From Bacteroides sp. (GTDB lineage: Bacteria; Bacteroidota; Bacteroidia; Bacteroidales; GCA-2748055), in contig DSDZ01000167.1 in assembly GCA_011048475.1 (NCBI GenBank), positions 1 to 7,686 on the forward strand: a stretch of DNA of 7,686 bases. Direction: 5' to 3'. The notes beneath the pieces are model-generated. The model saw nothing but the letters and a program-made list of their open reading frames with translations, had not been told where the DNA came from and did no database searches. Shown here piece by piece: positions 1 through 6,437 of the stretch. The number at the start of each line of letters is the position of its first letter. The first letter of the stretch is position 1. Position numbers and translations under genes: made by a program.

Positions 1-1261
1 ATCCCTGCCCGGATCGCTGCTGGCCGGCAGCAGGGTCCGGGGTGCCAATGACAGGATCACCCTGGCCCTGATCGGGGTCCGGAACATGGGATGGGGCGAT
101 TTGGAAGATTTACTGAAACAGCCCGGTGTGGTGTGCAAGGCCCTGTGTGATGTGGATGACACGGTGCTGGCCGAAAAGGCAGTTGCACTGACCGAAGCGG
201 GATCCGGCCGTCCGCTGCTGGAAAAGGATTACCGGAAGGTCCTGGATGATAAAGATATTGATGCGGTGATCATCGGGACCCCGGACCACTGGCACTGTCT
301 CCCCCTGGTAGACGCCTGTCAGGCGGGTAAACATGTCTACGTGGAAAAGCCCCTGGCCAACTCCATTGGCGAGATCAACGTGATGCTGGATGCAGCCAGG
401 AAATACAAGCGCCTGGTGCAGGTCGGGCAGCAGCAGCGCAGCGGCGCCCACTGGCAAAGCGCCATCGAATTTGTCCGTTCCGGGAAGCTGGGAACCATCC
501 GTCAGGTCAAGTACTGGGCCAACTTCAATTACGGGGCGGGCAACATGCCGGTACCTGACTCCGAACCGCCGCCCGGAGTGGATTATGACCGCTGGCTCGG
601 GCCTGCTCCGGACCGTCCGTTCAACAGGAACCGTTTCCACGGGTCATGGAGGATGTTCAGGGATTACGGTGGGGGACTGATGACAGACTGGGGGGTCCAC
701 CTGATCGATATGGGACTGTGGGCCATGGATGTGAAGACGGGGCCCCGTTCGGTGGCCTCCATCGGAGGGATCTTTGCCCACGGGGACCGGGCGCTGGAAA
801 TGCCGGACACCCTGACCGTGCTGTATGAAATGGACGGGTTCAACATGGTCTGGGAACACAACGGGGGAGTGCAGCAGGGACCCTACGACCAGCTTTTCGG
901 CGTGAAGTTCATCGGTACCAACGGCACCCTGGTGGCGGACCGTGACAAATGGCGGTTGTTCCCCGAATGGGGCGGTGAGAACTGGCGCATGGAGGAGATG
1001 GAAGAACAGCCCGGCGACCAACTGTCCCATGTGAACCACTGCGGGAATTTCATCAGGGCCATCCGGTACGGGGAATCACTGAATGCGGGGATCGAGATCG
1101 GTCACAGGGCTGCCCTCTACGCACACCTGGGCAACATCTCACACTGGGCCGGGGAACGGGTGGTCTACGACGAACAAACCCGGAGCATCACCAACTCGGA
1201 GAAAGGGAATGCCCTGATCACCCCGGAATACCGGTCACCCTGGAAATTCCCGGTGATTTGA
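1..1261 (+). CDS. Gfo/Idh/MocA family NAD(P)-dependent oxidoreductase, 5'-partial, probably exported
   Basis: The frame is open from base 2, before the first internal ATG at 86, so the start lies upstream of the window. The first codons read LPGSLLAGSRVRGAND, which resembles the end of a twin-arginine (Tat) leader; the RR motif itself would lie off the window. A Rossmann strand with a variant glycine motif (LALIGVRNMGWG) follows at about 62-97. The GTPDHWH segment at about 277-294 and the EKP motif at 344-352 are hallmarks of the family. The C-terminal sheet domain has DWGVHLID, with the putative catalytic His at 698-700. The protein ends in SPWKFPVI, at a normal family position. Members oxidise or reduce sugars and sugar derivatives with NAD(P); the substrate cannot be told from sequence. 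The leader suggests a periplasmic enzyme carrying its own nucleotide, as in glucose-fructose oxidoreductase-like proteins; that is inference. Family call very secure, location less so. Confidence 0.93.
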   Translation, partial: SLPGSLLAGSRVRGANDRITLALIGVRNMGWGDLEDLLKQPGVVCKALCDVDDTVLAEKAVALTEAGSGRPLLEKDYRKVLDDKDIDAVIIGTPDHWHCLPLVDACQAGKHVYVEKPLANSIGEINVMLDAARKYKRLVQVGQQQRSGAHWQSAIEFVRSGKLGTIRQVKYWANFNYGAGNMPVPDSEPPPGVDYDRWLGPAPDRPFNRNRFHGSWRMFRDYGGGLMTDWGVHLIDMGLWAMDVKTGPRSVASIGGIFAHGDRALEMPDTLTVLYEMDGFNMVWEHNGGVQQGPYDQLFGVKFIGTNGTLVADRDKWRLFPEWGGENWRMEEMEEQPGDQLSHVNHCGNFIRAIRYGESLNAGIEIGHRAALYAHLGNISHWAGERVVYDEQTRSITNSEKGNALITPEYRSPWKFPVI

Positions 1262-1337
1262 GGGAGTAAACTTTTTCATCTTACCTGTCGATATCAGACC
1301 TGTTCGGGCAATTAAGCAGTAGTTAATCCTCCTGTTG

Positions 1338-1363
1338 AAAAGTTACCATTTTAGGTAACTTTT
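1338..1363. promoter_or_regulatory. Perfect 10-bp inverted repeat, candidate HigA operator
   Basis: AAAAGTTACC at 1338-1347 and its exact reverse complement GGTAACTTTT at 1354-1363 are separated by 6 nt (ATTTTA). The repeat ends 3 bp before the -7 box at 1367-1374, so it covers the -33 to -10 zone of the promoter of the antitoxin gene. HigA/MqsA-type antitoxins are known to bind palindromes in their own promoters and repress them, so autoregulation is the natural reading. The same structure followed by TTATT could also form a weak, AT-rich terminator stem for the upstream oxidoreductase gene; only three of the ten pairs are G-C. Confidence 0.6.
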
Positions 1364-1366
1364 TAT

Positions 1367-1374
1367 TATCTTTG
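1367..1374 (+). promoter_or_regulatory. Bacteroidota-type -7 promoter box (TATCTTTG)
   Basis: TATCTTTG matches the Bacteroidota consensus TAnnTTTG at every fixed position. It lies 28 nt before the preferred antitoxin start at 1403. A TTTG-like -33 box is not present at the usual distance; that space is occupied by the inverted repeat (TTACC near 1343-1347). The transcription start would fall near 1379-1381, leaving a leader of about 22 nt to the ATG at 1403 but only about 5 nt to the ATG at 1385. Confidence 0.55.
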
Positions 1375-1402
1375 CTCCTTAGTTATGCGTATCATCAAGG
1401 AA

Positions 1403-1861
1403 ATGGAGATTAAGATTATTAAAACGGAGGAGCAGTATGAACAGGCCTGCAGCAGGATATATGAGCTAATGCACCTGAATGACGCACAGTTCGACGTTAA
1501 TCCTGAACTTGGAGAAGAACTGGAGTTGCTGGCTATACTGGTGGAAAGGTACGAACAGGAGCATTACTCCCTGGGTCCGCCTGATCCCATCGAGGCTATT
1601 AAGTTCCAGATGGAGCAGATGGGATTGAAACAAAAGGATATCGCCCCACTCTTCGGTGGCAAAACCAGGGTTTCGGAGGTGCTGAACCGTAAAAGGCCGC
1701 TTTCCATGAAAATGATCATCCTGCTGAACAGGTACCTGGGCATTCCGCTGGAGTCCCTTATCAGGGGCAACAAAGATGTTTACCTCTCAAAAGAAGAGAT
1801 GGAGGTGGTTATGGAACACCCTGCCATCCGCGAATATGTCAAAAAGAATCCCGGGATCTGA
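1403..1861 (+). CDS. higA: HigA-family antitoxin / Xre-type HTH regulator (orphan)
   Basis: A 152-residue protein reading MEIKIIKTEEQYEQAC at its N-terminus, the usual opening of HigA-type antitoxins. An acidic helical region follows (ELGEELELLAILVERYEQEH). An Xre/Cro helix-turn-helix occupies about residues 64-121, with the core KQKDIAPLFGGKTRVSEVL and the conserved NRKRPLS turn, then a short tail ending in a KKNPGI segment. HigA neutralises the mRNA-cleaving toxin HigB and represses its own operon. An in-frame ATG at 1385 would add six residues (MRIIKE), but the -7 box leaves almost no leader for it, so 1403 is preferred. higB normally sits just upstream of higA; the 123 nt before this gene cannot encode it, and the downstream gene is a wreck, so this antitoxin stands alone. 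It may now act only as a DNA-binding repressor. The gene is clearly AT-richer than its neighbours (about 35% GC over 1381-1440). Confidence 0.85.
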   Translation: MEIKIIKTEEQYEQACSRIYELMHLNDAQFDVNPELGEELELLAILVERYEQEHYSLGPPDPIEAIKFQMEQMGLKQKDIAPLFGGKTRVSEVLNRKRPLSMKMIILLNRYLGIPLESLIRGNKDVYLSKEEMEVVMEHPAIREYVKKNPGI

Positions 1862-1887
1862 CCAATACACAAAGAACAGAATACGGA

Positions 1888-2929
1888 ATGAAACTGTATG
1901 CTCCATATATCGACAACATACTCTACCAGCTTGAGCATATGTCGCTCTGGGTTGACAAAAAGTTGTTCAATGAGTTACGGGAGATATACAGCCTTATGGG
2001 GCCGGCCAGGCCCGGGGGTGAGGATCAGGTCAGATCGTTGTGGATCGAAGTACCTCGTGGGACCATCAAAGATTTTGGAGACTACAAAGAATTCAAGGAG
2101 GAAGGGATTGTCAATAATCGTAAAGATTTTGAATAATACTGGACCTCAGAATATCCGGATCAATCCAATGGTACAAGTTTACCACAGCTGAGTACCAGGA
2201 CAAAAGATACTTCTATTTCAATTCTCGACTGGTCTCTACAATGATTCAATCCGAAACTCCAGTGACAGATGAAGATCATATCTCTGAATATATCTGGAAA
2301 TTCCTGTTATGTCTGGAGAATACGATTCAAGATCTGATCCTCAAGATTGAGCTTGATGAGGATGGATACAGTGAGTTCCTGTCCGATCATCTTTCTTACC
2401 ATAAGAGGAAAGAACGTTTAGGAAGGAGCTTTCGCCCGTCGAAAAGTATCATTGCATGGCCGATGGCTGTGACGAAGGCCTTCTTTCCATTGATTTGGAT
2501 TCTTCCGGGGAATTCAGGCAGTGGTATCAGGGTGTAGAGAGGATGGCGGCACATCCGTGGGAGATCTGCCGGGGTGGTAACTCGACCCACATCTTATTGA
2601 GTGTTTCAGATATACATAATGGCTGGTGCCTCTTGCTTGCTGGTTCCAGTACAGTCAGGGTGGAAGAAACTGTAAGGATGGCTGTTGCACTCTATCAAGC
2701 CTGTATCCCGTTCCACCTTAGCGAAGCACGGGAGATTTTCAACATGGTTAACGGGAATGACTTCATCGGAATTATCCCGGATACTGTGTTCCCCAGGTAT
2801 TGCCATAGCCTGTTCCCAGATGAGGACAGGGTCATCGACTATATGAACCTGGGTTACGAAAATACGGAAGCGATCATCGCTGCTGCCCACTGGTATCCTC
2901 CGGACCGGATCAGTGTGGTCAGGTCCTAG
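1888..2929 (+). pseudogene. Degraded gene for an unrecognised protein (about 340 residues), one stop and two frameshifts
   Basis: Coding sense moves through three frames in succession. Frame 1 runs from ATG 1888 (MKLYAPYIDNILYQLEHMS...) to a TAA at 2134-2136, in a string that still reads protein-like past the stop (YWTSEYPD). From about 2160 frame 3 takes over (WYKFTTAEYQDKRYFYFNSR), continuing with SEYIWKFLLCLENTIQ and SDHLSYHKRKE. Near 2396-2420 the sense passes to frame 2 (ELSPVEKYHCMADG), then HPWEICRGGNSTHI, GSSTVRVEETVRMAVALY and DTVFPRYCHSLFPDEDRV, ending at TAG 2927-2929. Each segment has natural amino-acid use and the pieces are in order without overlap, so this is one ancestral gene. 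I do not recognise a named domain and see no signal peptide or membrane segment. It starts 26 nt after higA on the same strand, so it was probably co-transcribed. Some sequence may also be deleted at the second junction. A set of assembly errors is possible, but three lesions in one gene favour real decay. Confidence 0.75.
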
Positions 2930-2938
2930 ACGGTCATT

Positions 2939-2993
2939 ATTTGTAAGATTCCGGGGGTAATTTTCTAAATGATTTGTATAATATTGGGGGTAA
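2939..2993. repeat. Two 22-nt imperfect direct repeats, 33-bp period
   Basis: Copies at 2939-2960 and 2972-2993 share ATTTGTA at one end and GGGGGTAA at the other, with a divergent 7-nt centre (AGATTCC versus TAATATT). By eye 17 of 22 positions match. The copies are separated by 11 nt. They fill the space between the pseudogene stop and the nitrilase stop, which converge here. The role is unknown: footprint of a lost element, protein-binding site or chance duplication. Confidence 0.5.
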
Positions 2994-2995
2994 AG

Positions 2996-3901
2996 CTATT
3001 CCCAGTACTGCCACCAGGTGGTGCCCCGTCCCGGTCGGGGTTCCGGCTTGATATCCACATAGAGGATGGTGTCGGCATCCACCCCGTACGGGGCATCCAG
3101 TACCTGTTCCCCGTCGGGACTGATGACCATGGAACACCCGATCCCCTTCCATCCTTCCCACGGGCCGCCGGTCATCCAGCCCACATTGCTGGCACTGGCG
3201 ATCCAGACCCTGAATTCTTTTGCAACGGGCATGTAAGCATCCCGCCAGAGCTGGCCGTAAGGTTCCTCCTGGTTGTCATGGTCTGCCGGTACCGCCCAGC
3301 TGCTGGGGGAAAGGATCACATCGGCACCCATATAGGCCAGGGAACGGGTAAGCACACGGTCGGCCGCATTGGCATCGGCGCAGATCATCAATCCAAGGGT
3401 CCCCAGTTCTGTCCGGCACACATTGAGGCGGTCTCCCAGTGCATAGTAGGGGTGACCGATATCGAGCTCGTTGATTTTCCGGTGCAGCAGGACCACCTCT
3501 CCCCGGGGATCAATGATCAAGGCTGAATTGTAAACATTCTCCCCCTCTTTCTCGATCAGGCCCGAGCAGATATATATCCTGTGTTTCCGGGCCATTTCTG
3601 AAAGGAACCTGCATGTCCTCCCTTCAGGTACGGGTTCTGCATCGGTAAGTGCCGATGGATGGGTCCACCCCAGGTCCATGGCTTCGGGGAGGAGGATCAT
3701 CTGCGCTCCTTCCCTGGCTGTTTCTTCGATCAAATCTCCTGCATGAGCCAGGTTAGCCTCCCTGTCACCACCGATTACTTTCATCTGGACCAGGGCTAGT
3801 TTAAAGGACCTGCCCTTTACTGGTTCATCCTGGCCGTACTGACGCACCGTACAAAGGGTCAGGACCAGGAAAATCATGAGTAATGTAGTTCTGTTTTTCA
3901 T
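2996..3901 (-). CDS. Exported nitrilase-superfamily carbon-nitrogen hydrolase
   Basis: This 301-residue protein starts with a Sec-type leader (MKNRTT, then a hydrophobic stretch LLMIFLVLTL, probable cleavage around residue 24). The LTLC at 14-17 is not a good lipobox. The nitrilase domain fills the rest, starting at LALVQMKV. The Glu-Lys-Cys triad is visible: E73 in LPEAMDLGW, K142 in HRKINELD, C174 in MICADAN. A likely supporting Glu is E145. The family hydrolyses amides, N-carbamoyl compounds or nitriles through a cysteine thioester. The exact substrate cannot be read off; amidase or N-carbamoyl activity is likelier than true nitrile hydrolysis. Most relatives are cytoplasmic, so the leader is notable. 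It lies 73 nt downstream of the acyltransferase gene on the same strand with no recognisable promoter between, suggesting one transcript. Confidence 0.9.
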   Translation of the reverse strand: MKNRTTLLMIFLVLTLCTVRQYGQDEPVKGRSFKLALVQMKVIGGDREANLAHAGDLIEETAREGAQMILLPEAMDLGWTHPSALTDAEPVPEGRTCRFLSEMARKHRIYICSGLIEKEGENVYNSALIIDPRGEVVLLHRKINELDIGHPYYALGDRLNVCRTELGTLGLMICADANAADRVLTRSLAYMGADVILSPSSWAVPADHDNQEEPYGQLWRDAYMPVAKEFRVWIASASNVGWMTGGPWEGWKGIGCSMVISPDGEQVLDAPYGVDADTILYVDIKPEPRPGRGTTWWQYWE

Positions 3902-3948
3902 CCTATAGCCTGTAATTCCTACCTATTCCGATATTTATGTACCTGTAA

Positions 3949-3984
3949 GTCAGATTTTATAGTTGCCTGACTGGTCAGATTTTA
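3949..3984. repeat. 11-bp direct repeat (GTCAGATTTTA), 25-bp period
   Basis: GTCAGATTTTA occurs at 3949-3959 and 3974-3984. The second copy overlaps the stop codon of the acyltransferase gene. Its start also forms a short dyad, CTGAC-TG-GTCAG, at 3967-3978. It lies in the 73-nt gap before the nitrilase gene. No function can be assigned; a small duplication at the gene end is a simple explanation. Confidence 0.4.
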
Positions 3985-5096
3985 ATAAAGATCTGCCGGC
4001 GGTAGAGCCAGTAACAGAGGAGCCAGGCGATGCCCAGGACCACCACCGAATTAATGAACATGGCCAGGGTCCCGGATGATCCCAGCCGGATCAGTCCATC
4101 GGCGATGAAAGAGGATGAAAAATCGACCAGCCACTGTTTCCCGGCAGTCTCCATGAACACATAGATAAAGATGGGATTCATTCCAACGATGGCAAAGAAC
4201 CAGGTCCATTTCTTCATGCCGGCCAGGTCCACCAGCCAGTAGAAGAATGCCAGGGTAAGCAGCGCCCATCCCCCGGTGGTGAGGACGAAGGAGGCAGTGC
4301 AGATCCGCTTGATGATGGGATCCAGTCCCGTCCCGTCCAGGATATAGCCCAGCAGTACCGCCGGGATACCGAATGCGAGCAGGGTCCTGATTTTTTTCCA
4401 CCCGGAAGCCTGGGTTGCCATCAGTTTCCCGGCCAGGACCCCCCAAATGGTGTGGGCCGCGGTGGGGATGCAGTTGAAGGCCACCCAGCCGCCCCCGTCG
4501 TTGATCTTACCCATGAGCACCATGTCCATGAAGGAGCCGAAGTTGTGGTCCTTCACAAAAGGCTGGTCATACCCCGGGATCCCAGTAAAACGGTAGAGGG
4601 ATTCACTCAGCAGTAGCAGTCCCAGGGAGATGAGCAGCTGGGTCCTTCCGGGCAGCCGCATGATGGCATAGGCTATCAGGATGGTGACCGACAGCTGGGA
4701 GAGCACGTTCCAGAGCTCCCAGACCAGCCTGCCCCTGTAACCGATGTGGAGACCCACCCCGAAGGCAAGCAGGATCAGGCAGCGCCGGAGAATGTGAAGG
4801 GTGACCTTTCGCCGGGATTCTCCCCGTCCCTCTCTTTTTTTGACAGAGAACCACATGGCCACCCCCACGATGAACATGAAATAGGGCTGGACCAGGTCCC
4901 AGAACCGGAGACCGTTCCAGGGATGGTGGTGAAACTGCAGGGCGATCCCGTGCATGACGGACCCGGGTTCCGTGGCATTGAGCCAGGTGTGGTAAATGCC
5001 GGCCCCTTCGGCGATCAGCAGGAACATGACCAGTCCCCGGAAAAGATCCAGGGAAAGCAGGCGTCCGGGCTTGAAGGATATGGTTTTTTCTTTCAT
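3975..5096 (-). CDS. NagX/HGSNAT-like multi-pass membrane acyltransferase (DUF5009 type)
   Basis: This 373-residue protein has about ten hydrophobic segments. Family signatures from the ATG at 5096: RLLSLDLFRG at 12-21, HHHPWNG at 56-62, FWDLVQPYFMFIVGVAM at 66-82, NVLSQLSV at 130-137, NCIPTAAHTIWG at 208-219, KRICTASFVLTTGGWAL at 263-279, and MNPIFIYVF at 306-314. These match the NagX/DUF5009 family, related to human heparan-alpha-glucosaminide N-acetyltransferase, which moves acetyl from cytoplasmic acetyl-CoA to an amino sugar across the membrane. In bacteria many members are only predicted sugar acyltransferases. A longer form from GTG 5129 would add 11 residues without family similarity, so the ATG is preferred. 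A weak -7-like TAATTTTC lies on this strand at 5150-5143. The gene is divergent from the RhaD-type aldolase and precedes the nitrilase gene. I could not point to the acetyl-accepting histidine. Confidence 0.88.
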   Translation of the reverse strand: MKEKTISFKPGRLLSLDLFRGLVMFLLIAEGAGIYHTWLNATEPGSVMHGIALQFHHHPWNGLRFWDLVQPYFMFIVGVAMWFSVKKREGRGESRRKVTLHILRRCLILLAFGVGLHIGYRGRLVWELWNVLSQLSVTILIAYAIMRLPGRTQLLISLGLLLLSESLYRFTGIPGYDQPFVKDHNFGSFMDMVLMGKINDGGGWVAFNCIPTAAHTIWGVLAGKLMATQASGWKKIRTLLAFGIPAVLLGYILDGTGLDPIIKRICTASFVLTTGGWALLTLAFFYWLVDLAGMKKWTWFFAIVGMNPIFIYVFMETAGKQWLVDFSSSFIADGLIRLGSSGTLAMFINSVVVLGIAWLLCYWLYRRQIFIKI

Positions 5097-5180
5097 GGGA
5101 TGAGTGGTTGTTGTTCTCTGAACAGGCACATATCCGCATCAGGAAAATTAGTGTTTTTTTTGTAGTTTTAAGCCTGTTTA

Positions 5181-5211
5181 CAGCATTTGCTGCGGGGTCT
5201 CGGCGCCCCGC
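5181..5211. repeat. Two adjacent short hairpins in a divergent intergenic region
   Basis: CAGCA-TT-TGCTG (5181-5192) is immediately followed by GCGGGG, 8 nt, CCCCGC (5192-5197 with 5206-5211). They lie in the 141-nt gap between the divergent starts at 5096 (-) and 5238 (+). They end 26 nt before the aldolase ATG, so they would be in its leader if transcription starts upstream. The GC-rich stem stands in otherwise AT-rich spacer. It could affect translation or bind a regulator; no T-run follows, so a terminator is unlikely. Confidence 0.35.
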
Positions 5212-5237
5212 TTGCTTTACCGTCAATCCGCATATCG

Positions 5238-6362
5238 ATGAATAAACTGGACCACCTCATAGAGATCTCACGCCACTTCGGCGCCAATCCGGATTATGTA
5301 ATCGCCGGAGGCGGAAACACCTCCTTCAAGACTGCGGAAACACTCTGGGTGAAGGCGAGCGGGATCGCACTGGCCGATATCGATGAGCAGGGTTTTGTGG
5401 CCCTCTCAAGGGAGAAGCTGGGGCAGATGGAGACCAGGGCATACAGTCCTGATCCGCTCCAGAGGGAAGAGGAGGTGAAAAGCGACCTGAGATCAGCCAT
5501 GATTGGTGCCGGGGGACTCAGGCCGTCAGTGGAGACATCCCTGCACAACCTGATAGAATATCCTTACATCGTCCATACACACCCGACACTGGTCAACGCG
5601 GTGATGTGCGCGGACAATGCCGGGGAAGAGATCGCGGAGCGTTTCGGAAGCGAGGCATTGTATGTGAAGTACACCGATCCGGGTTACACCCTATTCAAAA
5701 AGCTGCAGGAGCGGATCGCGGCATACCACAACCGGCACGGGAGGGATCCGAGGATCATTTTCCTTCAGAACCACGGGGTTTTTGTGGGAGCCGGTACCAC
5801 AGAAGAGGTGAAGGCGGTCTATGCGAATATCTTCTCAAGGATCCGGGAGGGAAAGAACCTGGCACTGCCCGACCCAGTAGCAAAAGCGTATGTGTCACCG
5901 TTGGCGCGGGATATCGCAGGCTGGCTTGCCGGGAGGAACCTGGTGAGCGCTAGCTATACAGGTGAGCTGATCGGCCATTTTTGCGCCGGCAGGGAAAATT
6001 TCAAGAAGATCAGCAAACCTTTCACCCCGGACATCATCGTTTACTGCAAATCCAACTACCTGTTCCTGGAAAAGGGAGCGGGGAGCGACAGCATCCGGAA
6101 GGCCCTGGATGATTTTCACAGGGTGTACGGCTGCGATCCGAAGGTAATCGTGGAAGAGGGGGGCGGACTGATCCTGGCGGAGGAGGATGAAAGCTCGCTT
6201 CGGACCGTGCTGGAGGTGTTTACGGACATGATGAAGATCAGCTATTTGTCGGAACAGTTCGGCGGGCCCCATCCCATGACCGATGAGCAGATCAGGGTGA
6301 TCGACCAGTGGGAGGCGGAGCACTACCGCCGAAGCGTGGCCAGGAACAGGGGCAGGGCCTGA
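5238..6362 (+). CDS. Class II aldolase/adducin family protein, RhaD-type (COG3347-like) without dehydrogenase domain
   Basis: A 374-residue protein with the opening of RhaD-type aldolases: VIAGGGNTSFK at 21-31 and KASGIALADI at 39-48. The active-site pattern is complete: E99 in RPSVETSLH (acid/base), H113 and H115 in VHTHPTLVNA, and H179 in FLQNHGVFVGA, the three zinc ligands by analogy with fuculose-phosphate aldolase. Family members cleave ketose 1-phosphates into dihydroxyacetone phosphate and an aldehyde. The relatives I compare it with are fusions of this aldolase with a C-terminal short-chain dehydrogenase; here the protein ends shortly after the aldolase part (about residues 260-345 form an accessory alpha/beta section, DIIVYCKSNYLFLEK onwards), so the dehydrogenase is absent. 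The start at ATG 5238 is chosen because an upstream in-frame TTG at 5187 would add 17 unmatched residues through a hairpin. The gene is divergent from the acyltransferase and convergent with another aldolase. The sugar is not identifiable. Confidence 0.88.
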   Translation: MNKLDHLIEISRHFGANPDYVIAGGGNTSFKTAETLWVKASGIALADIDEQGFVALSREKLGQMETRAYSPDPLQREEEVKSDLRSAMIGAGGLRPSVETSLHNLIEYPYIVHTHPTLVNAVMCADNAGEEIAERFGSEALYVKYTDPGYTLFKKLQERIAAYHNRHGRDPRIIFLQNHGVFVGAGTTEEVKAVYANIFSRIREGKNLALPDPVAKAYVSPLARDIAGWLAGRNLVSASYTGELIGHFCAGRENFKKISKPFTPDIIVYCKSNYLFLEKGAGSDSIRKALDDFHRVYGCDPKVIVEEGGGLILAEEDESSLRTVLEVFTDMMKISYLSEQFGGPHPMTDEQIRVIDQWEAEHYRRSVARNRGRA

Positions 6363-6389
6363 ACCTGCTGCCAGGCCCGTAGCTTTTCA

Positions 6390-6429
6390 AGGGGATATGG
6401 CAGGATTGGGGTTTGAACCTTTGTCCCCT
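6390..6429. terminator. Possible weak bidirectional terminator hairpin between convergent aldolase genes
   Basis: AGGGGA (6390-6395) can pair with TCCCCT (6424-6429) across 28 nt. The loop contains the small dyad GGTTTGAACC (6410-6419). It sits in the 75-nt gap between the two convergent stop codons, where a shared terminator is expected. There is no T-run on either side and the loop is long, so support is positional more than structural. Confidence 0.25.
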
Positions 6430-6437
6430 GGCCGCCC

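Noticed and set aside
1262..1384. Looked for a HigB toxin gene before higA.
   Set aside because: Only 123 nt are available and they contain the promoter and inverted repeat; no coding sense is visible.
2241..2537. A 98-codon frame that could be called a separate small gene.
   Set aside because: Its sense begins upstream of the ATG (WYKFTTAEYQ) and dissolves after about 2411, where another frame takes up the protein-like signal; it is the middle piece of the pseudogene.
2969..3526. Long open frame on the plus strand across the nitrilase gene.
   Set aside because: It is antisense to a gene with a complete Glu-Lys-Cys triad, and its translation is Pro/Gly/His-rich without family features, a typical shadow in GC-rich DNA.
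4603..5226. Long minus-strand frame overlapping the acyltransferase start.
   Set aside because: Shifted shadow of the membrane protein gene; its sequence has no hydrophobic pattern and is rich in Arg, Pro and His.
5187..5237. Upstream TTG start for the RhaD-type aldolase.
   Set aside because: The extra 17 residues are translated from a GC hairpin and spacer and precede the normal family N-terminus; ATG 5238 fits better.
6399..6430. The minus strand resembles a tRNA 3' end (GGTTCAAACCCC followed by AATCCTGCCA).
   Set aside because: With the T-loop placed normally only two of five T-stem pairs form, and the remaining tRNA would have to lie inside the C-terminal codons of the two-domain aldolase. 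At most a chance match or a worn attachment-site remnant.
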